A program made the translations under genes and the position numbers. Below the pieces are notes generated by a model that saw only the letters and a program-made list of their open reading frames with translations, was not told the DNA's origin and searched no databases. DNA of 64,000 bases from Methylobacterium sp. E-065 (GTDB taxonomy: Bacteria; Pseudomonadota; Alphaproteobacteria; Rhizobiales; Beijerinckiaceae). Location of the stretch: assembly GCF_022829605.1 (NCBI RefSeq), contig NZ_JAKSYD010000230.1, positions 62,001 to 126,000 on the forward strand, in the 5' to 3' direction. This document shows positions 1 to 8,285 of this stretch, in pieces (position 1 is the stretch's first letter; every line of letters begins with the position of its first letter).

Positions 1-1
1 T

Positions 2-292
2 GTCGCCGCCCGTAAGGTCACCTCCGAGGTGGCAGTGGGCAAGGACCCCTACGGCGCCGCGCTGACCCCGGACGGGCGCTTCGTCTATTCGGGCAATCTC
101 AAGGACAACTCCTTGTCGGTGATCGACACCGGCACTCTCAAGGTCGTCGCAACGGTGACCGGCCTGAACGAGCCGCGCCAGGCGATCGCGTTCTCGACCG
201 ACAACGCCCGCGCCTACGTCCTCAACCGCGACCTCAGCGTCGCCGTGGTGGACCGGGCGAAGAACGCGGTCATCTCGACGATGAAGCCCTGA
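2..292 (+). CDS. YVTN-family beta-propeller protein, 5' end outside the window
   Basis: The reading frame is open from the first bases, so only the C-terminal 96 codons are seen. Repeated units of the type 'LTPDGRFVYSGN...NSLSVIDTGTLKVVATV' and 'AIAFSTDNARAYVLN' are the blade motifs of YVTN/surface-layer beta-propeller proteins, usually secreted or periplasmic. A GTG at 29 could serve as a start only for a truncated product; the frame continues upstream in propeller-like sequence. A hairpin follows the stop. A second, complete YVTN protein lies at 5092-6528. Substrate or partner cannot be told. Confidence 0.8.
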   Translation, partial: VAARKVTSEVAVGKDPYGAALTPDGRFVYSGNLKDNSLSVIDTGTLKVVATVTGLNEPRQAIAFSTDNARAYVLNRDLSVAVVDRAKNAVISTMKP

Positions 293-299
293 GGCGACG

Positions 300-332
300 C
301 GCGCCGGGGGCCTTATCGGTTCCCGGCGCGTT
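300..332 (+). terminator. Possible intrinsic terminator after the YVTN gene
   Basis: A perfect 9-bp stem (CGCGCCGGG at 300-308 with CCCGGCGCG at 322-330) begins 7 nt after the TGA stop. The T-run after it is poor (TTCTCGTCG), so termination efficiency is uncertain. Confidence 0.5.
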
Positions 333-371
333 CTCGTCGTCGACACGTCACGAACGCAGGACAAAGACCCC

Positions 372-1457
372 ATGCTCGGCCTGTTCCAGCGCAAGGACCG
401 CCTCATCGTCCACGGCAAGGCGCCCTACAACGCCGAGCCGCCGCTCGATCGCCTGCGCGCGACCTTCATTACCGAGCAGGCCGACTTCTACGTCCGCAGC
501 CACGGCGACATCCCGGACATCGACGCCGACAGCTACCGCCTGACCGTCGACGGGATGGTCGCGACGCCGCTCGACCTGTCCGTCGCCGACCTCAAGGCGC
601 GGTTCGCACCCATCACCGTCACGGCAGTAATGCAATGCGCCGGCAACCGCCGGGCCGACATGCTGGCGGTGGCCCCGGTCGCCGGCGACCCGTGGGCGGC
701 CGGCGCCATCGGCAACGCGGAATGGACCGGCGTGCGCCTCGCCGACGTGCTGCGCGCGGCCGGCCTCGACGCGGGGGGCGCACGTCACGTCGCCTTCGAG
801 AGCCACGACCGGATCGCCCATACGGACACGCGCTTCGGCGCCTCGATCCCGCTCGCCAAGGCGCTCGCCCCCGAGACGCTGCTCGCCTTCGCGATGAACA
901 GCGAGCCTCTCGCCCCCGAGCACGGCCATCCGTTGCGCGTGGTGGTGCCGGGCTTTGCCGGTATCCGCAGCCCGAAGTGGCTCGCCCGCATCACGGTGCA
1001 GGATCACCCCTCCGACAACCCGATGCAGGCCGACGACTACAAGCTGTTTCCGCCCGACGTGACCGCCGAGACCGCGGACCCCGCCCACGGCATCACCATC
1101 GAGGCGATGCCGCTCAACAGCGCGATCTGCGAGCCCGCCCGCGGCGCAGCGTTGAAGGCCGGCCGGCACGCGATCCGCGGCTACGCCATCGCCAGCGACC
1201 GAGCGGTCGCCCGCGTCGACGTCTCGACGGATGGCGGTCGCAGCTGGGCGCAGGCCCGGATCGACCGCGATGCGGACGCGCCCTACGCCTGGACGTTCTG
1301 GGAGATCGACTGCGAGCTGACGACCGGCGAGCACGAACTCGCGGTGCGGGCCTGGGACTCCGCCGGCCAGACCCAGCCTGCGGCGCCGGACGACACCTGG
1401 AACTACAAGGGCTACCTCAGCGCCGCCTGGCACCGGGTGCGGGTCACGGTGGCCTGA
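372..1457 (+). CDS. Sulfite oxidase family molybdopterin enzyme
   Basis: A 361-residue protein with the oxidoreductase molybdopterin-binding fold (about residues 30-215), followed by a molybdenum-cofactor oxidoreductase dimerisation domain (about 235-355, with 'RVDVSTDGGRSWAQA'). Cys89 in 'VMQCAGNRR' is the expected Mo ligand. The family oxidises sulfite to sulfate or has related Mo-dependent activities. No signal peptide or Tat motif is visible at the N terminus and no haem domain is fused, so the electron acceptor is unknown. It stands alone and converges on the DUF202 gene with only 3 nt between stops. Confidence 0.88.
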   Translation: MLGLFQRKDRLIVHGKAPYNAEPPLDRLRATFITEQADFYVRSHGDIPDIDADSYRLTVDGMVATPLDLSVADLKARFAPITVTAVMQCAGNRRADMLAVAPVAGDPWAAGAIGNAEWTGVRLADVLRAAGLDAGGARHVAFESHDRIAHTDTRFGASIPLAKALAPETLLAFAMNSEPLAPEHGHPLRVVVPGFAGIRSPKWLARITVQDHPSDNPMQADDYKLFPPDVTAETADPAHGITIEAMPLNSAICEPARGAALKAGRHAIRGYAIASDRAVARVDVSTDGGRSWAQARIDRDADAPYAWTFWEIDCELTTGEHELAVRAWDSAGQTQPAAPDDTWNYKGYLSAAWHRVRVTVA

Positions 1458-1460
1458 CCG

Positions 1461-1832
1461 TCACGCCCAGAGCAGGGCAGTGGCCGCGAGGCCCGAGATC
1501 GCGATGAGTAGGGCCGCAACCCCGACGGTGAGGATGCGCGGCATCATCGGGATCTCGGCATGGGCGAGTCGCGCTCGGATCGCCCGGTCCCGCCATGCGG
1601 CGCCGGCGAACGAAGCAAGCGCGCAGGCGATCAGCGTGAGCGACAGCACCTTCAGTGGCCAGACCGCCAGCACCTCTCGCAGGAAGCGCTGCGCGGCCAG
1701 GCCGACGCCGAGGAAGGCGAGCCCGGTGCGAAGCCACGCCACGAAGGTGCGCTCGGCTGCCAGCACCGTGCGGTCCTCGGCGAGCCTGACCCGCGGGTCG
1801 TCGGGGGGAACGGGCTTCGCAGGTTCCCTCAT
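1461..1832 (-). CDS. DUF202 (YidH-like) small membrane protein
   Basis: A 123-residue protein with the DUF202 signature 'LAEDRTVLAAERTFVAWLRTGLAF' split over residues 18-40 and three hydrophobic segments (about 36-52, 60-78 and 98-122). Function is unknown in the family. The ATG overlaps the stop of the LysR gene as ATGA, so translation is probably coupled and this is the last gene of a four-gene operon that begins with an ECF sigma factor. Confidence 0.85.
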   Translation of the reverse strand: MREPAKPVPPDDPRVRLAEDRTVLAAERTFVAWLRTGLAFLGVGLAAQRFLREVLAVWPLKVLSLTLIACALASFAGAAWRDRAIRARLAHAEIPMMPRILTVGVAALLIAISGLAATALLWA

Positions 1833-2719
1833 CCGGCAGCCGCCTCCTGGATCAGGTCGAGCAGCGCGTCGGCTGCCCGACTGCGATAGCGCTCCTTGTG
1901 GCGCAGCACCCGGAAGGGCCGGCTCGGCAGGGCGAACGCCGCCCGCACCAGCGTTCCGGCCCGTAGCGCGGCGGCGACCACGGTCTCGGACAGGACGGCG
2001 GCCCCGCCCCCGGCCTCGACGGCGGCGCGCACCGCCTCGTTCGAGGGCAGTTCGAGCGTGACCCGGAGTTGGGCCGTGGAGAGGCCAGCCTCCATGAGCG
2101 CTGCCTCGAAGGCCGAGCGGGTTCCGGATCCCGCCTCGCGCAGCACCCAATCGGCCCCGGCGAGGTCCTCGGGTGCGAGCGCGGTCGCCCCCGCGAAGGG
2201 ATGTGTTGGGGCAACCACGAGGACGAGTTGGTCCCGCGCGATGGTGGTGCTCGCAAGCGTCGGGTCGTCCAACGCTCCCTCGACGAAGCCGAGTTCGGCC
2301 TGCCCGGCGCGCACCGCGTCGGCGGCATCGGTGGTGTTGCCGACCGCCAGCCGGATGGCGATCTCAGGGTAGGTGCGGCGGAAGGCGACGAGGTGGCGCG
2401 GCAGCCAGTCGCTGGCGATGGTCTGGCTGGCGTAGAGCGCCAGCGTCCCGCGTCGCAGGCAGCTGAGGTCGGCGAGCACCAGTTCGGCGGCTTCCGCCCG
2501 GGCGAGCACCGCGCGAGCCTCGATGAGGAATACGCGCCCCGCCTCGGTGAGTTCGATCCCGCGGCCGACCCGGTGAAACAGCTTCGTCGCGTGCCGCCCC
2601 TCGATGTTGGCGATCGCCGTGCTGACCGCCGACTGGACGATGTTCAGCGCCTCGGCGGCTCGCGTCACGTGCTGCCGCTCGGCCACCGCCACGAAGATGC
2701 GAAGCTGGTCGAGGGTCAC
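1829..2719 (-). CDS. LysR-family transcriptional regulator
   Basis: A 296-residue protein. The N-terminal winged helix-turn-helix (residues 1-60, 'QLRIFVAVAERQHVTRAAEAL', then 'QSAVSTAIANIE') is followed by a substrate-binding domain from about residue 90. It starts at GTG 2719, which overlaps the anti-sigma stop as GTGA. A LysR gene normally stands divergent from its target; here it is embedded in an ECF operon, so its production should follow the sigma factor. The inducer cannot be predicted. The nearest uncontrolled candidate target is the sulfite oxidase gene at 372, but that is only proximity. Confidence 0.9.
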   Translation of the reverse strand: MTLDQLRIFVAVAERQHVTRAAEALNIVQSAVSTAIANIEGRHATKLFHRVGRGIELTEAGRVFLIEARAVLARAEAAELVLADLSCLRRGTLALYASQTIASDWLPRHLVAFRRTYPEIAIRLAVGNTTDAADAVRAGQAELGFVEGALDDPTLASTTIARDQLVLVVAPTHPFAGATALAPEDLAGADWVLREAGSGTRSAFEAALMEAGLSTAQLRVTLELPSNEAVRAAVEAGGGAAVLSETVVAAALRAGTLVRAAFALPSRPFRVLRHKERYRSRAADALLDLIQEAAAG

Positions 2720-3525
2720 GGCTGCCGACGATCCGGCGCGAGGCCGCGGACGTGCGCATCGACCGCCTGCGCGACGGTGAGCAGCCGGGCCTCGTCGGTA
2801 CGGCCGGTGACGACGTAGGACATGCCACCATCGACCCAGGAGAAGGCAGCGATGTCGCCCTCTCGGGCGAAGCGGAAGAGCGTTCGCCCATCGCCGTCTC
2901 CGACGCGGCTGTAAAGCGTCAGGCGGGTTCCGCGGTCGTCGTCGTACATTAGCATCGCTGCGGATTCAGCGCCGGCCGGCAGCAGCCGCCCGCCCATCAG
3001 GCGAAACCCTTGGGCCGCGAGATCGGGGGCCGCGACCGCGTGACCGAGGCGCTTCGAGAGCCACGTCACGAGGTGGGGCTTCTCGTCGGCGCGCACCTCC
3101 ACCGGATGCACCACCTCGACCACGAAGGTGCGAAAGGCCGCGACCGCGTCCTGCGTCGCCGGTGACTCCGTCACCATCGCCGTTGCGGGTCCGCCGCGCA
3201 GGGCATGGCCGACCCAGCCGCCGGCACCGCCGAGCGCAAGGCAGAGCACGGCTGCAGCCGCCATGGGGAACCAGCCCCTGCCGACGAACCGACGTCGCGG
3301 GCGAATGTTGGCCACCCGGAGCCGCGCCGGGATCGCCTCCTCGGCGATCGGCGCGAGGCGGGCACGCAGGCGCTCGCGCAGAGCGCGATCCGCCGAGACC
3401 TCGGCCGCACGCGCGGGGTTTCCTTTGAGCCATGCCTCGACCAGCGCCTGCCGCTCCGGTTCGAGGCGGCCATCGATCAGGCCGTGCAGGTCGTCCTCGC
3501 CGACCGGGCGTGGATCCCCGCTCAT
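2716..3525 (-). CDS. Membrane-anchored anti-sigma factor
   Basis: A 269-residue protein. The N-terminal 'DDLHGLIDGRLEPERQALVE' (about residues 11-30) is typical of the anti-sigma N-terminal helical domain that binds a cognate ECF factor. One transmembrane helix follows ('MAAAAVLCLALGGAGGWVGH', about 90-110), then a roughly 150-residue periplasmic domain. No zinc-binding HxxxCxxC motif is visible, so it is not a ZAS-type anti-sigma. The ATG at 3525 overlaps the sigma stop as ATGA, supporting a cognate pair. The signal sensed outside is unknown. Confidence 0.85.
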   Translation of the reverse strand: MSGDPRPVGEDDLHGLIDGRLEPERQALVEAWLKGNPARAAEVSADRALRERLRARLAPIAEEAIPARLRVANIRPRRRFVGRGWFPMAAAAVLCLALGGAGGWVGHALRGGPATAMVTESPATQDAVAAFRTFVVEVVHPVEVRADEKPHLVTWLSKRLGHAVAAPDLAAQGFRLMGGRLLPAGAESAAMLMYDDDRGTRLTLYSRVGDGDGRTLFRFAREGDIAAFSWVDGGMSYVVTGRTDEARLLTVAQAVDAHVRGLAPDRRQP

Positions 3526-4031
3526 TTCACCCTCCTCAAGAGGCCGGTTCGGCCTGTTTCCAGAAAACTTCGCATCCGCGTCCGCGCCCGGCTCAACCGC
3601 GACATCACGGTGCCGAGCGGTACGCCAAGCACCTGGGCCGCCTCGGCATAGGACAGATCCTCCACCGAGACGAGGAGCAGCACCGAGCGCTGTTCCTCGG
3701 GCAGGGCGTCGAGGCCGGCGAGCACGTCGCGGGCCCCCATCGCGGCCTCCGGGTCGATACCTGGGTCGGGCACCTGCTCCAGCGCTTCCGCGCCGCAATC
3801 GACGCCGCGCCGGCCCTGGCGCCGGACGGCGCCGAGGAACAGGTTGCGCTCGATCGTGAACAGCCACGCTCGGAGGTCGCCGTCGCGGCGGCGCCCGGAC
3901 CAAGCGGACAAGGCCCGCTCCAGGGTGTCCTGGACGAGGTCGTCCGCCGCCTCGCGGTCTCGCAACAGCGCGACGGCGTAGCGCCGCAGGGCCGGGATTT
4001 GCGGTTCGATCAGGGCGGCGATCTCGTCCAA
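3522..4031 (-). CDS. ECF (sigma-70 family) RNA polymerase sigma factor
   Basis: A 169-residue protein with region 2 ('AADDLVQDTLERALSAW', about residues 28-44, and 'LRAWLFTIERNLF') and region 4 ('LSYAEAAQVLGVPLGTVMSR', about 125-144). There is no region 1.1 or 3, as expected for ECF factors. It is the first of four overlapping genes: sigma, anti-sigma, LysR, DUF202. The PF03640-type lipoprotein gene lies 43 nt upstream on the same strand and may share its transcript. Autoregulation from the 4459-4639 divergent region is likely for such modules but no promoter was matched with certainty. Confidence 0.93.
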   Translation of the reverse strand: MDEIAALIEPQIPALRRYAVALLRDREAADDLVQDTLERALSAWSGRRRDGDLRAWLFTIERNLFLGAVRRQGRRGVDCGAEALEQVPDPGIDPEAAMGARDVLAGLDALPEEQRSVLLLVSVEDLSYAEAAQVLGVPLGTVMSRLSRARTRMRSFLETGRTGLLRRVK

Positions 4032-4074
4032 CGATGCTTCCCGGTCAGAGGGGGCCGATCAAGGCATTCACCGA

Positions 4075-4458
4075 TCAAGGCTTGGCGATGTGCCACGCGC
4101 CATTGAGGAAGCCGTCGCCGGTGATGTCGCCGGGCTTGGTGTCCTTGGCAAAGGTGTAGAGCGGCTTGCCCTTGTAGGCCCACTGCATCGTGCCGTCGTC
4201 CCGCGTCACCATCGTCCAGTCGCCGCTGGCGGCCGAGCCGGAGGCGGCCATCAGGGCCGGCCAGTTGGTGGCGCAGGGGCCGTTGCACATCGACTTGCCG
4301 CCCATGTCCTTGTCGAAGGTGTAGAGGGTCATGCTCTTGGCATCGACGAGCGCCGGCCCCTTGGCGGTCTCGGCCGTCATGGCAGGCGCGGCGGCCTGGG
4401 CGGCCAAGGCGGAGAAGGCGACAGCCGCGAAGGCGCCGCGGATCAGCAGAGTGCGCAT
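4075..4458 (-). CDS. Secreted repeat protein of the COG4315/PF03640 family
   Basis: A 127-residue protein with an N-terminal signal peptide (residues 1-24, ending AQAAA) and two copies of the Y-x-[FWY]-x-x-D motif: 'TLYTFDKD' and 'PLYTFAKD'. A CNGPC pair of cysteines lies between them, and the C terminus reads 'GDGFLNGAWHIAKP'. The family is periplasmic or lipoprotein, with unknown function. No lipobox Cys is seen directly after the signal peptide. It lies upstream of the ECF sigma gene and divergent from the DUF305 gene, suggesting joint control. Confidence 0.85.
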   Translation of the reverse strand: MRTLLIRGAFAAVAFSALAAQAAAPAMTAETAKGPALVDAKSMTLYTFDKDMGGKSMCNGPCATNWPALMAASGSAASGDWTMVTRDDGTMQWAYKGKPLYTFAKDTKPGDITGDGFLNGAWHIAKP

Positions 4459-4507
4459 GGGTGAGGTCTCCCGCGGTCGAGCATGACCGCATCGGGAGGG
4501 ATGCCGA

Positions 4508-4519
4508 AGAGGCGCCTCT
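4508..4519. promoter_or_regulatory. Perfect 12-bp palindrome in the divergent intergenic region
   Basis: AGAGGCGCCTCT at 4508-4519 is a perfect palindrome, about 50 nt upstream of the 4458 minus-strand start and 120 nt upstream of the 4640 plus-strand start. Its position suits an operator for a dimeric regulator acting on both sides; the nearby LysR is one candidate. This is inference from symmetry and location. Confidence 0.35.
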
Positions 4520-4639
4520 ATTCCACGCGTCTTCTCGACGACAGATCACGAAGGCGTGAACGGGCTCTCAGCCACATCCGCGGAATAAAGCCGCGCCCCA
4601 GGCATCCTTCCCATCGACACCGGATCAAAAGGAAGCCGC

Positions 4640-5095
4640 ATGCGCGGAGCACTGGGATTTGCCGTGACGGCGGCGCTGATGGCGAGCGGCCTCGTCGGCG
4701 GCCGGATGATGATGCGCCCGACCTTGGCCGCCACCGAGCCAGCGGCAGCTCCGTCTGCGTCCTTCGACGCGATGATGGCGCAGTCGATGGCGCAGATGCA
4801 TGCCGACATGATGGTCCCGCCCTCGGGCGACCCCGACCGCGACTTCGCCGCGATGATGATCCCGCACCACGAAGGCGCGATCGCGATGGCGAAGGCGGAG
4901 CTGCTCCACGGCGAGGATCCGGTCCTGCGCCGCCTCGCGCAGGGGATCGTCGTCGAGCAGGGCCAGGAGATCGATGTGATGCGCCGCGCGCTCGCCGATC
5001 GCCTCGCGATGCCGGGTCGGGCCGCCGGCGCCCCTCCCGTTCACCACCATGGCGCGGCACCTGCCGCCGAGATGCCTTCGGAGCACCGCCGATGA
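4640..5095 (+). CDS. DUF305 domain protein, exported
   Basis: A 151-residue protein with an N-terminal hydrophobic segment (residues 4-21) and a His/Met-rich DUF305 four-helix core ('FDAMMAQSMAQMHADMM', 'DRDFAAMMIPHHEGAIAMAK'). DUF305 proteins are ferritin-like and are often found with copper-handling genes; the paired histidines in MIPHHEGA are characteristic. A good ribosome binding site (AAGGAAG) lies 6 nt before the ATG. The C terminus is His/Pro rich (PVHHHG). The stop overlaps the start of the next gene as ATGA, so the two are co-translated. Confidence 0.88.
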   Translation: MRGALGFAVTAALMASGLVGGRMMMRPTLAATEPAAAPSASFDAMMAQSMAQMHADMMVPPSGDPDRDFAAMMIPHHEGAIAMAKAELLHGEDPVLRRLAQGIVVEQGQEIDVMRRALADRLAMPGRAAGAPPVHHHGAAPAAEMPSEHRR

Positions 5096-6528
5096 AGACC
5101 GCCCTGACCGTTCTCGCCCTTGTGCTGCTCTCCGGCTCGGCCTTCGCCGGGCAGGCTCCAGGCCCCGCCTCGGCGCCCGACGTGCCCATCAGCAGCAAAG
5201 ACCGGTTCTACACCTCCGATCAGTTCTCCAATACGGTCTCTGTGGTCGATCCCGCCGCCAACACCCTGCTCGGGGTGATCCGGCTCGGCGACCCGACGCC
5301 GACAAACCTGAGCCCGCTCTATCGCGGGCAGCTTCTGGTTCACGGCATGGGCTTCTCGCCGGACCACAGGACCCTGCTCGCGGTCTCGATCGGTTCGAAC
5401 TCCGTGAGCTTCATCGACACGGCGACCAACGCGGTCCGCCACACCGCCTATGTCGGCCGCTCGCCGCACGAAGCCTTCTTCACGCCGGACGGCCGAGAGG
5501 TCTGGGTGAGCGTGCGCGGCGAGGACTATATCGCCGTGCTCGATGCCGCGACCGCCATGGAGACCCGCCGGATCACCGTACCGAACGGGCCGGGCATGAC
5601 GATCTTCTCGCCGGACGGCACCTACGGTTACGTCTGCTCCAGCTTCAGCCCCGAGACCGTCGTCATCGACACCAAGACCCACGCCATCGTCGGCCGCGTG
5701 AAGCAGGAGAGTCCGTTCTGCCCCGACATCGCCGCCACGCCGGACGGCAAGCAGGTGTGGTTCACCCTCAAGGATGTCGGCCGGACCCAGGTGTTTTCGG
5801 CGCGTCCGCCATTCGCGCCGCTGAAGACGATCGAGACCGGGCCGATCACCAACCACGTCAACATCGTCTCGACCAAGGCCGGCCAGTTCGCCTACGTGAC
5901 GATTGGCGGCCTGAACCAGGTCAAGGTGTTCCGCACCGACGATTTCTCCCAGCTCGCAACGATCCCGACCGGCGCCCTGCCGCACGGGCTCTGGCCCTCG
6001 GGCGACGGCAGCCGCGTCTATGTCGGTCTGGAGAACGCCGACAAGGCCGCGGTGATCGACACCGCGTCGAACACGGTGATCGCCGAGGTGCCGATCGGGC
6101 AGGGTCCGCAGGGCGTCGCCTACGTCCCGAACGCCGTACCGGAGGGCGACGGAATGCAAAACCTGCAGCCGCTGGGGGCCGCAGGCCAGACCAGTGCGCT
6201 GACGCTCGCGGGCAGCGACGGCAAGCCGGCGACGCAGGTCACCCTGTTCGACCAGGGCGTGCTGCAGACGCTGCAGGCCGCGATCACGGGACTGGCGCCG
6301 AAGATGCCGTTCGTGCTGGCGCTGTCCGCAGATCCGAAGGGCGCGACCGGCCTGGAGCCACTCGCCGCCTTCACCACCAACCCGGCCGGCGCGGCCATCG
6401 TCAACGCGATCGGCCCGATCCGGCAAGTCACCCGCAAGGACGCCGGCCCGAGCCGCCGTTACCTCGTGGTCGCGGCGGGCAAGCCCGGCAAACTCGGCGG
6501 CGTCGTGCAGGTGCAGATCACGGATTAA
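5092..6528 (+). CDS. Secreted YVTN beta-propeller protein
   Basis: A 478-residue protein starting at ATG 5092, which overlaps the DUF305 stop (ATGA). A signal peptide is clear (residues 1-20, ending AFAGQA). Repeats such as 'FYTSDQFSNTVSVVDPAANT', 'VSFIDTATNAVRHTAYVG' and 'AVIDTASNTVIAEVPIG' mark a seven-bladed YVTN propeller over about residues 35-340. The last 130 residues are a separate C-terminal domain. The frame is open further upstream to 4483, but that part lacks family features. The DUF305-YVTN pair suggests a periplasmic metal or redox function; this is inference from context. Confidence 0.85.
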   Translation: MKTALTVLALVLLSGSAFAGQAPGPASAPDVPISSKDRFYTSDQFSNTVSVVDPAANTLLGVIRLGDPTPTNLSPLYRGQLLVHGMGFSPDHRTLLAVSIGSNSVSFIDTATNAVRHTAYVGRSPHEAFFTPDGREVWVSVRGEDYIAVLDAATAMETRRITVPNGPGMTIFSPDGTYGYVCSSFSPETVVIDTKTHAIVGRVKQESPFCPDIAATPDGKQVWFTLKDVGRTQVFSARPPFAPLKTIETGPITNHVNIVSTKAGQFAYVTIGGLNQVKVFRTDDFSQLATIPTGALPHGLWPSGDGSRVYVGLENADKAAVIDTASNTVIAEVPIGQGPQGVAYVPNAVPEGDGMQNLQPLGAAGQTSALTLAGSDGKPATQVTLFDQGVLQTLQAAITGLAPKMPFVLALSADPKGATGLEPLAAFTTNPAGAAIVNAIGPIRQVTRKDAGPSRRYLVVAAGKPGKLGGVVQVQITD

Positions 6529-6746
6529 TCGAGCGGTGTCGCCAGTCCGGAAGGCGAACATCTCAAACAATGCCTCCGTGACGCGAGCCCAGCCTCGATG
6601 TCTGCTTTCGAGAACAGCGTCAGCCCGCTTCTATGGCGTAGTTGGGTCGGATGCGGAATGTCCGCTTGCGGGCGGCCGGTTACCTTCCGCATTCCACCCC
6701 AAGCTGACCTCGCGAATGGGTACCAAGCGTCAGGTTTCGACCACTA

Positions 6747-7589
6747 GGGCGTGTCATCGCTTGAGCCAATCGAGGGCGGCGGCGAGGTAGAGGACGCCCA
6801 TGAAGCTGACGGCGGTCTTCTCGTAGCGGGTGGCGATGGCGCGCCACTCTTTGAGCCTGGCCCAGAGGCGCTCGACCTGGTTACGGTTGTTGTAGATCCA
6901 ATCCGGGCAGGCCACGGGCGCTTCGTGGCGCTGAGGCGGGATCGCAGGCCGAGCGCCCATGTCCCAGATGTGTTCGCGAAAGACGTGGCTGGTATAGCCG
7001 CGGTCTCCCACGACCCATTTGGGCACCCCCGGCAGTTGATCGAGCAGGGGAACAGCGTGAGGGAGTTCATGGGCCTGACCGGGCGCCAGCCGGAAGGCGA
7101 TGGCGCGGCCCTGCCCGTCGGCGATCACGCAAGCCTTGGTACTATCGCCGCCACGCGAGCGGCCAAGAGCTTCACGAGCGTCTCGCTCGGCCGCAGATCC
7201 CCCCTTTTGGCGGCTCCCGCCGCCTTTTGGTGCGCCCGCACGTTCGTGCCGTCGAGGAACACCATGCCGAGTTGGACGCCGCGTTCCTGCACAAGGTGAA
7301 GAAGCCGCTCCCAGACGCCGGCACGCGACCAGCGGATGAAGATCTGGGCGGCCCGCCACCAGGGTCCCAATTCCTCGGGAATGGCCCGCCATTTGGCCCC
7401 GTTCTGATGCCGCCAGAGAATGGCCGAGAGCGTGCGCTGCAGATCCTGCGGAGGCGTTTTGGCCTTGGGCCGGCAGGCTTCAACCAGAGGCTCCAGATCA
7501 GCCCATTGCGCGTCGCTCAGCATCGTCCCTCCTCCATCAGAGAGACGAAAACGCAAGCCCAGCCAATCTGTTCAGGCGACGACAGGCCC
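6747..7589 (-). mobile_element. IS5-family (IS427-like) insertion sequence, 843 bp
   Basis: Imperfect terminal inverted repeats start GGGCGTGTCATCGC at 6747 and (reverse complement, from 7589) GGGCCTGTCGTCGC. A TA dinucleotide flanks both ends (6745-6746 and 7590-7591), the usual IS427-group target duplication. One transposase is encoded on the minus strand in two overlapping frames. Both ends, the duplication and the DDE residues are present, so the element looks complete. It lies between the YVTN gene and a response regulator and breaks no recognisable gene. Confidence 0.88.
6754..7523 (-). CDS. IS5-family transposase made by programmed -1 frameshift
   Basis: The first frame (7523 down to a stop at 7125) begins MLSDAQWADLEPLV, the DUF4096 N-terminal domain of IS427-type transposases, and carries the first DDE Asp in 'GMVFLDGTNVRAHQ'. 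The second frame, open from 7392 and ending at 6754, carries the later catalytic residues ('VVGDRGYTS', then 'NNRNQVERLWARLKEW'). The switch is predicted at the slippery run AAAAGGGGGG (7208 down to 7199), where a -1 slip joins the frames exactly. An upstream ATG at 7556 would add 11 residues of no known value. Confidence 0.85.
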
Positions 7590-7704
7590 TAGGGGCCCGC
7601 ATCCACGGGACCTACGGAAACGTCGCCAGGCAACCGGGCTTCAAGGACGCAAAAGAAACCTATGTTATGCGGCAACCTACCGGCCAGGCCGGCCTTTGGT
7701 ATCC

Positions 7705-8115
7705 ATGCCCCTGCCTGACACCGCCGATGCCCCCCATGTCCTCGTGGTCGACGACGACGCCCTCATCTTGATGGATGTGTCCGACATCCTGGAGGATGCC
7801 GGTTTCGTGGTTCTTGAGGCGATGAACGTCGCCCAGGCGATGCGGGTGCTAGACGAGCACCACGGCAAGGTGCAGCTGCTGTTCACGGACGTGCAGATGC
7901 CCGGCCCGGACAACGGCTTCGACCTGGCGCGGCGGACGGCCGTGACGTGGCCCCACATCGCCATCGTGGTCGCCTCCGGCAATGTGCGACCTGAACCCGG
8001 GGACCTGCCCTATGGGGCGACGTTCATCGGGAAGCCGTTCAGCCCCTCCTTGGTCCGGCACCACGTGCGCGAGACGATGCCGCCGGAGAAGCACCCCGGG
8101 CCCCTTCGGAGGTAA
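7705..8115 (+). CDS. Stand-alone response regulator receiver domain
   Basis: A 136-residue protein made of a single receiver domain. The acidic pocket is Asp16-Asp18 (VLVVDDDAL), the phospho-acceptor is Asp62 (LLFTDVQMPG) and the conserved Lys is Lys110 (IGKPF). There is no output domain, so it probably acts by protein contact, as CheY/FixJ-like single-domain regulators do in Methylobacterium. No histidine kinase is adjacent. The start at ATG 7705 is chosen because the family begins a few residues before VLVVDDD. The IS lies just upstream and may have separated it from its promoter. Confidence 0.88.
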   Translation: MPLPDTADAPHVLVVDDDALILMDVSDILEDAGFVVLEAMNVAQAMRVLDEHHGKVQLLFTDVQMPGPDNGFDLARRTAVTWPHIAIVVASGNVRPEPGDLPYGATFIGKPFSPSLVRHHVRETMPPEKHPGPLRR

Positions 8116-8200
8116 GCCCGGGATCGGTTGGCCGGAGCCCCATGCCTCCTCCCGGCTCTCCTCGATCATCGACCGGATGCGAGCGACCCTCGATGTCGGG

Positions 8201-8269
8201 TTAGGCGAGGTCTTCGAGAATGTCGGAGACCAACCTGCCTACCTTCGGCTCGTCTTCGACCACCAGCAT
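8201..8269 (-). pseudogene. Truncated response-regulator remnant
   Basis: On the minus strand, ATG 8269 opens a 22-codon frame reading MLVVEDEPKVGRLVSDILED, then LA and a TAA stop. This is the first beta-strand, acidic pocket and first helix of a receiver domain, cut off before the phospho-acceptor. It lies directly downstream of cusA and resembles the intact receiver at 7705. It is most likely the 5' piece of a regulator gene lost by rearrangement; the rest is not found nearby. Confidence 0.6.
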
Positions 8270-8285
8270 GGTCTCGTCCTCGTTG

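Noticed and set aside
5041..6570. A 509-codon minus-strand open frame
   Set aside because: It lies antisense to the YVTN propeller gene, which has clear repeats and a signal peptide. The antisense translation has no recognisable features.
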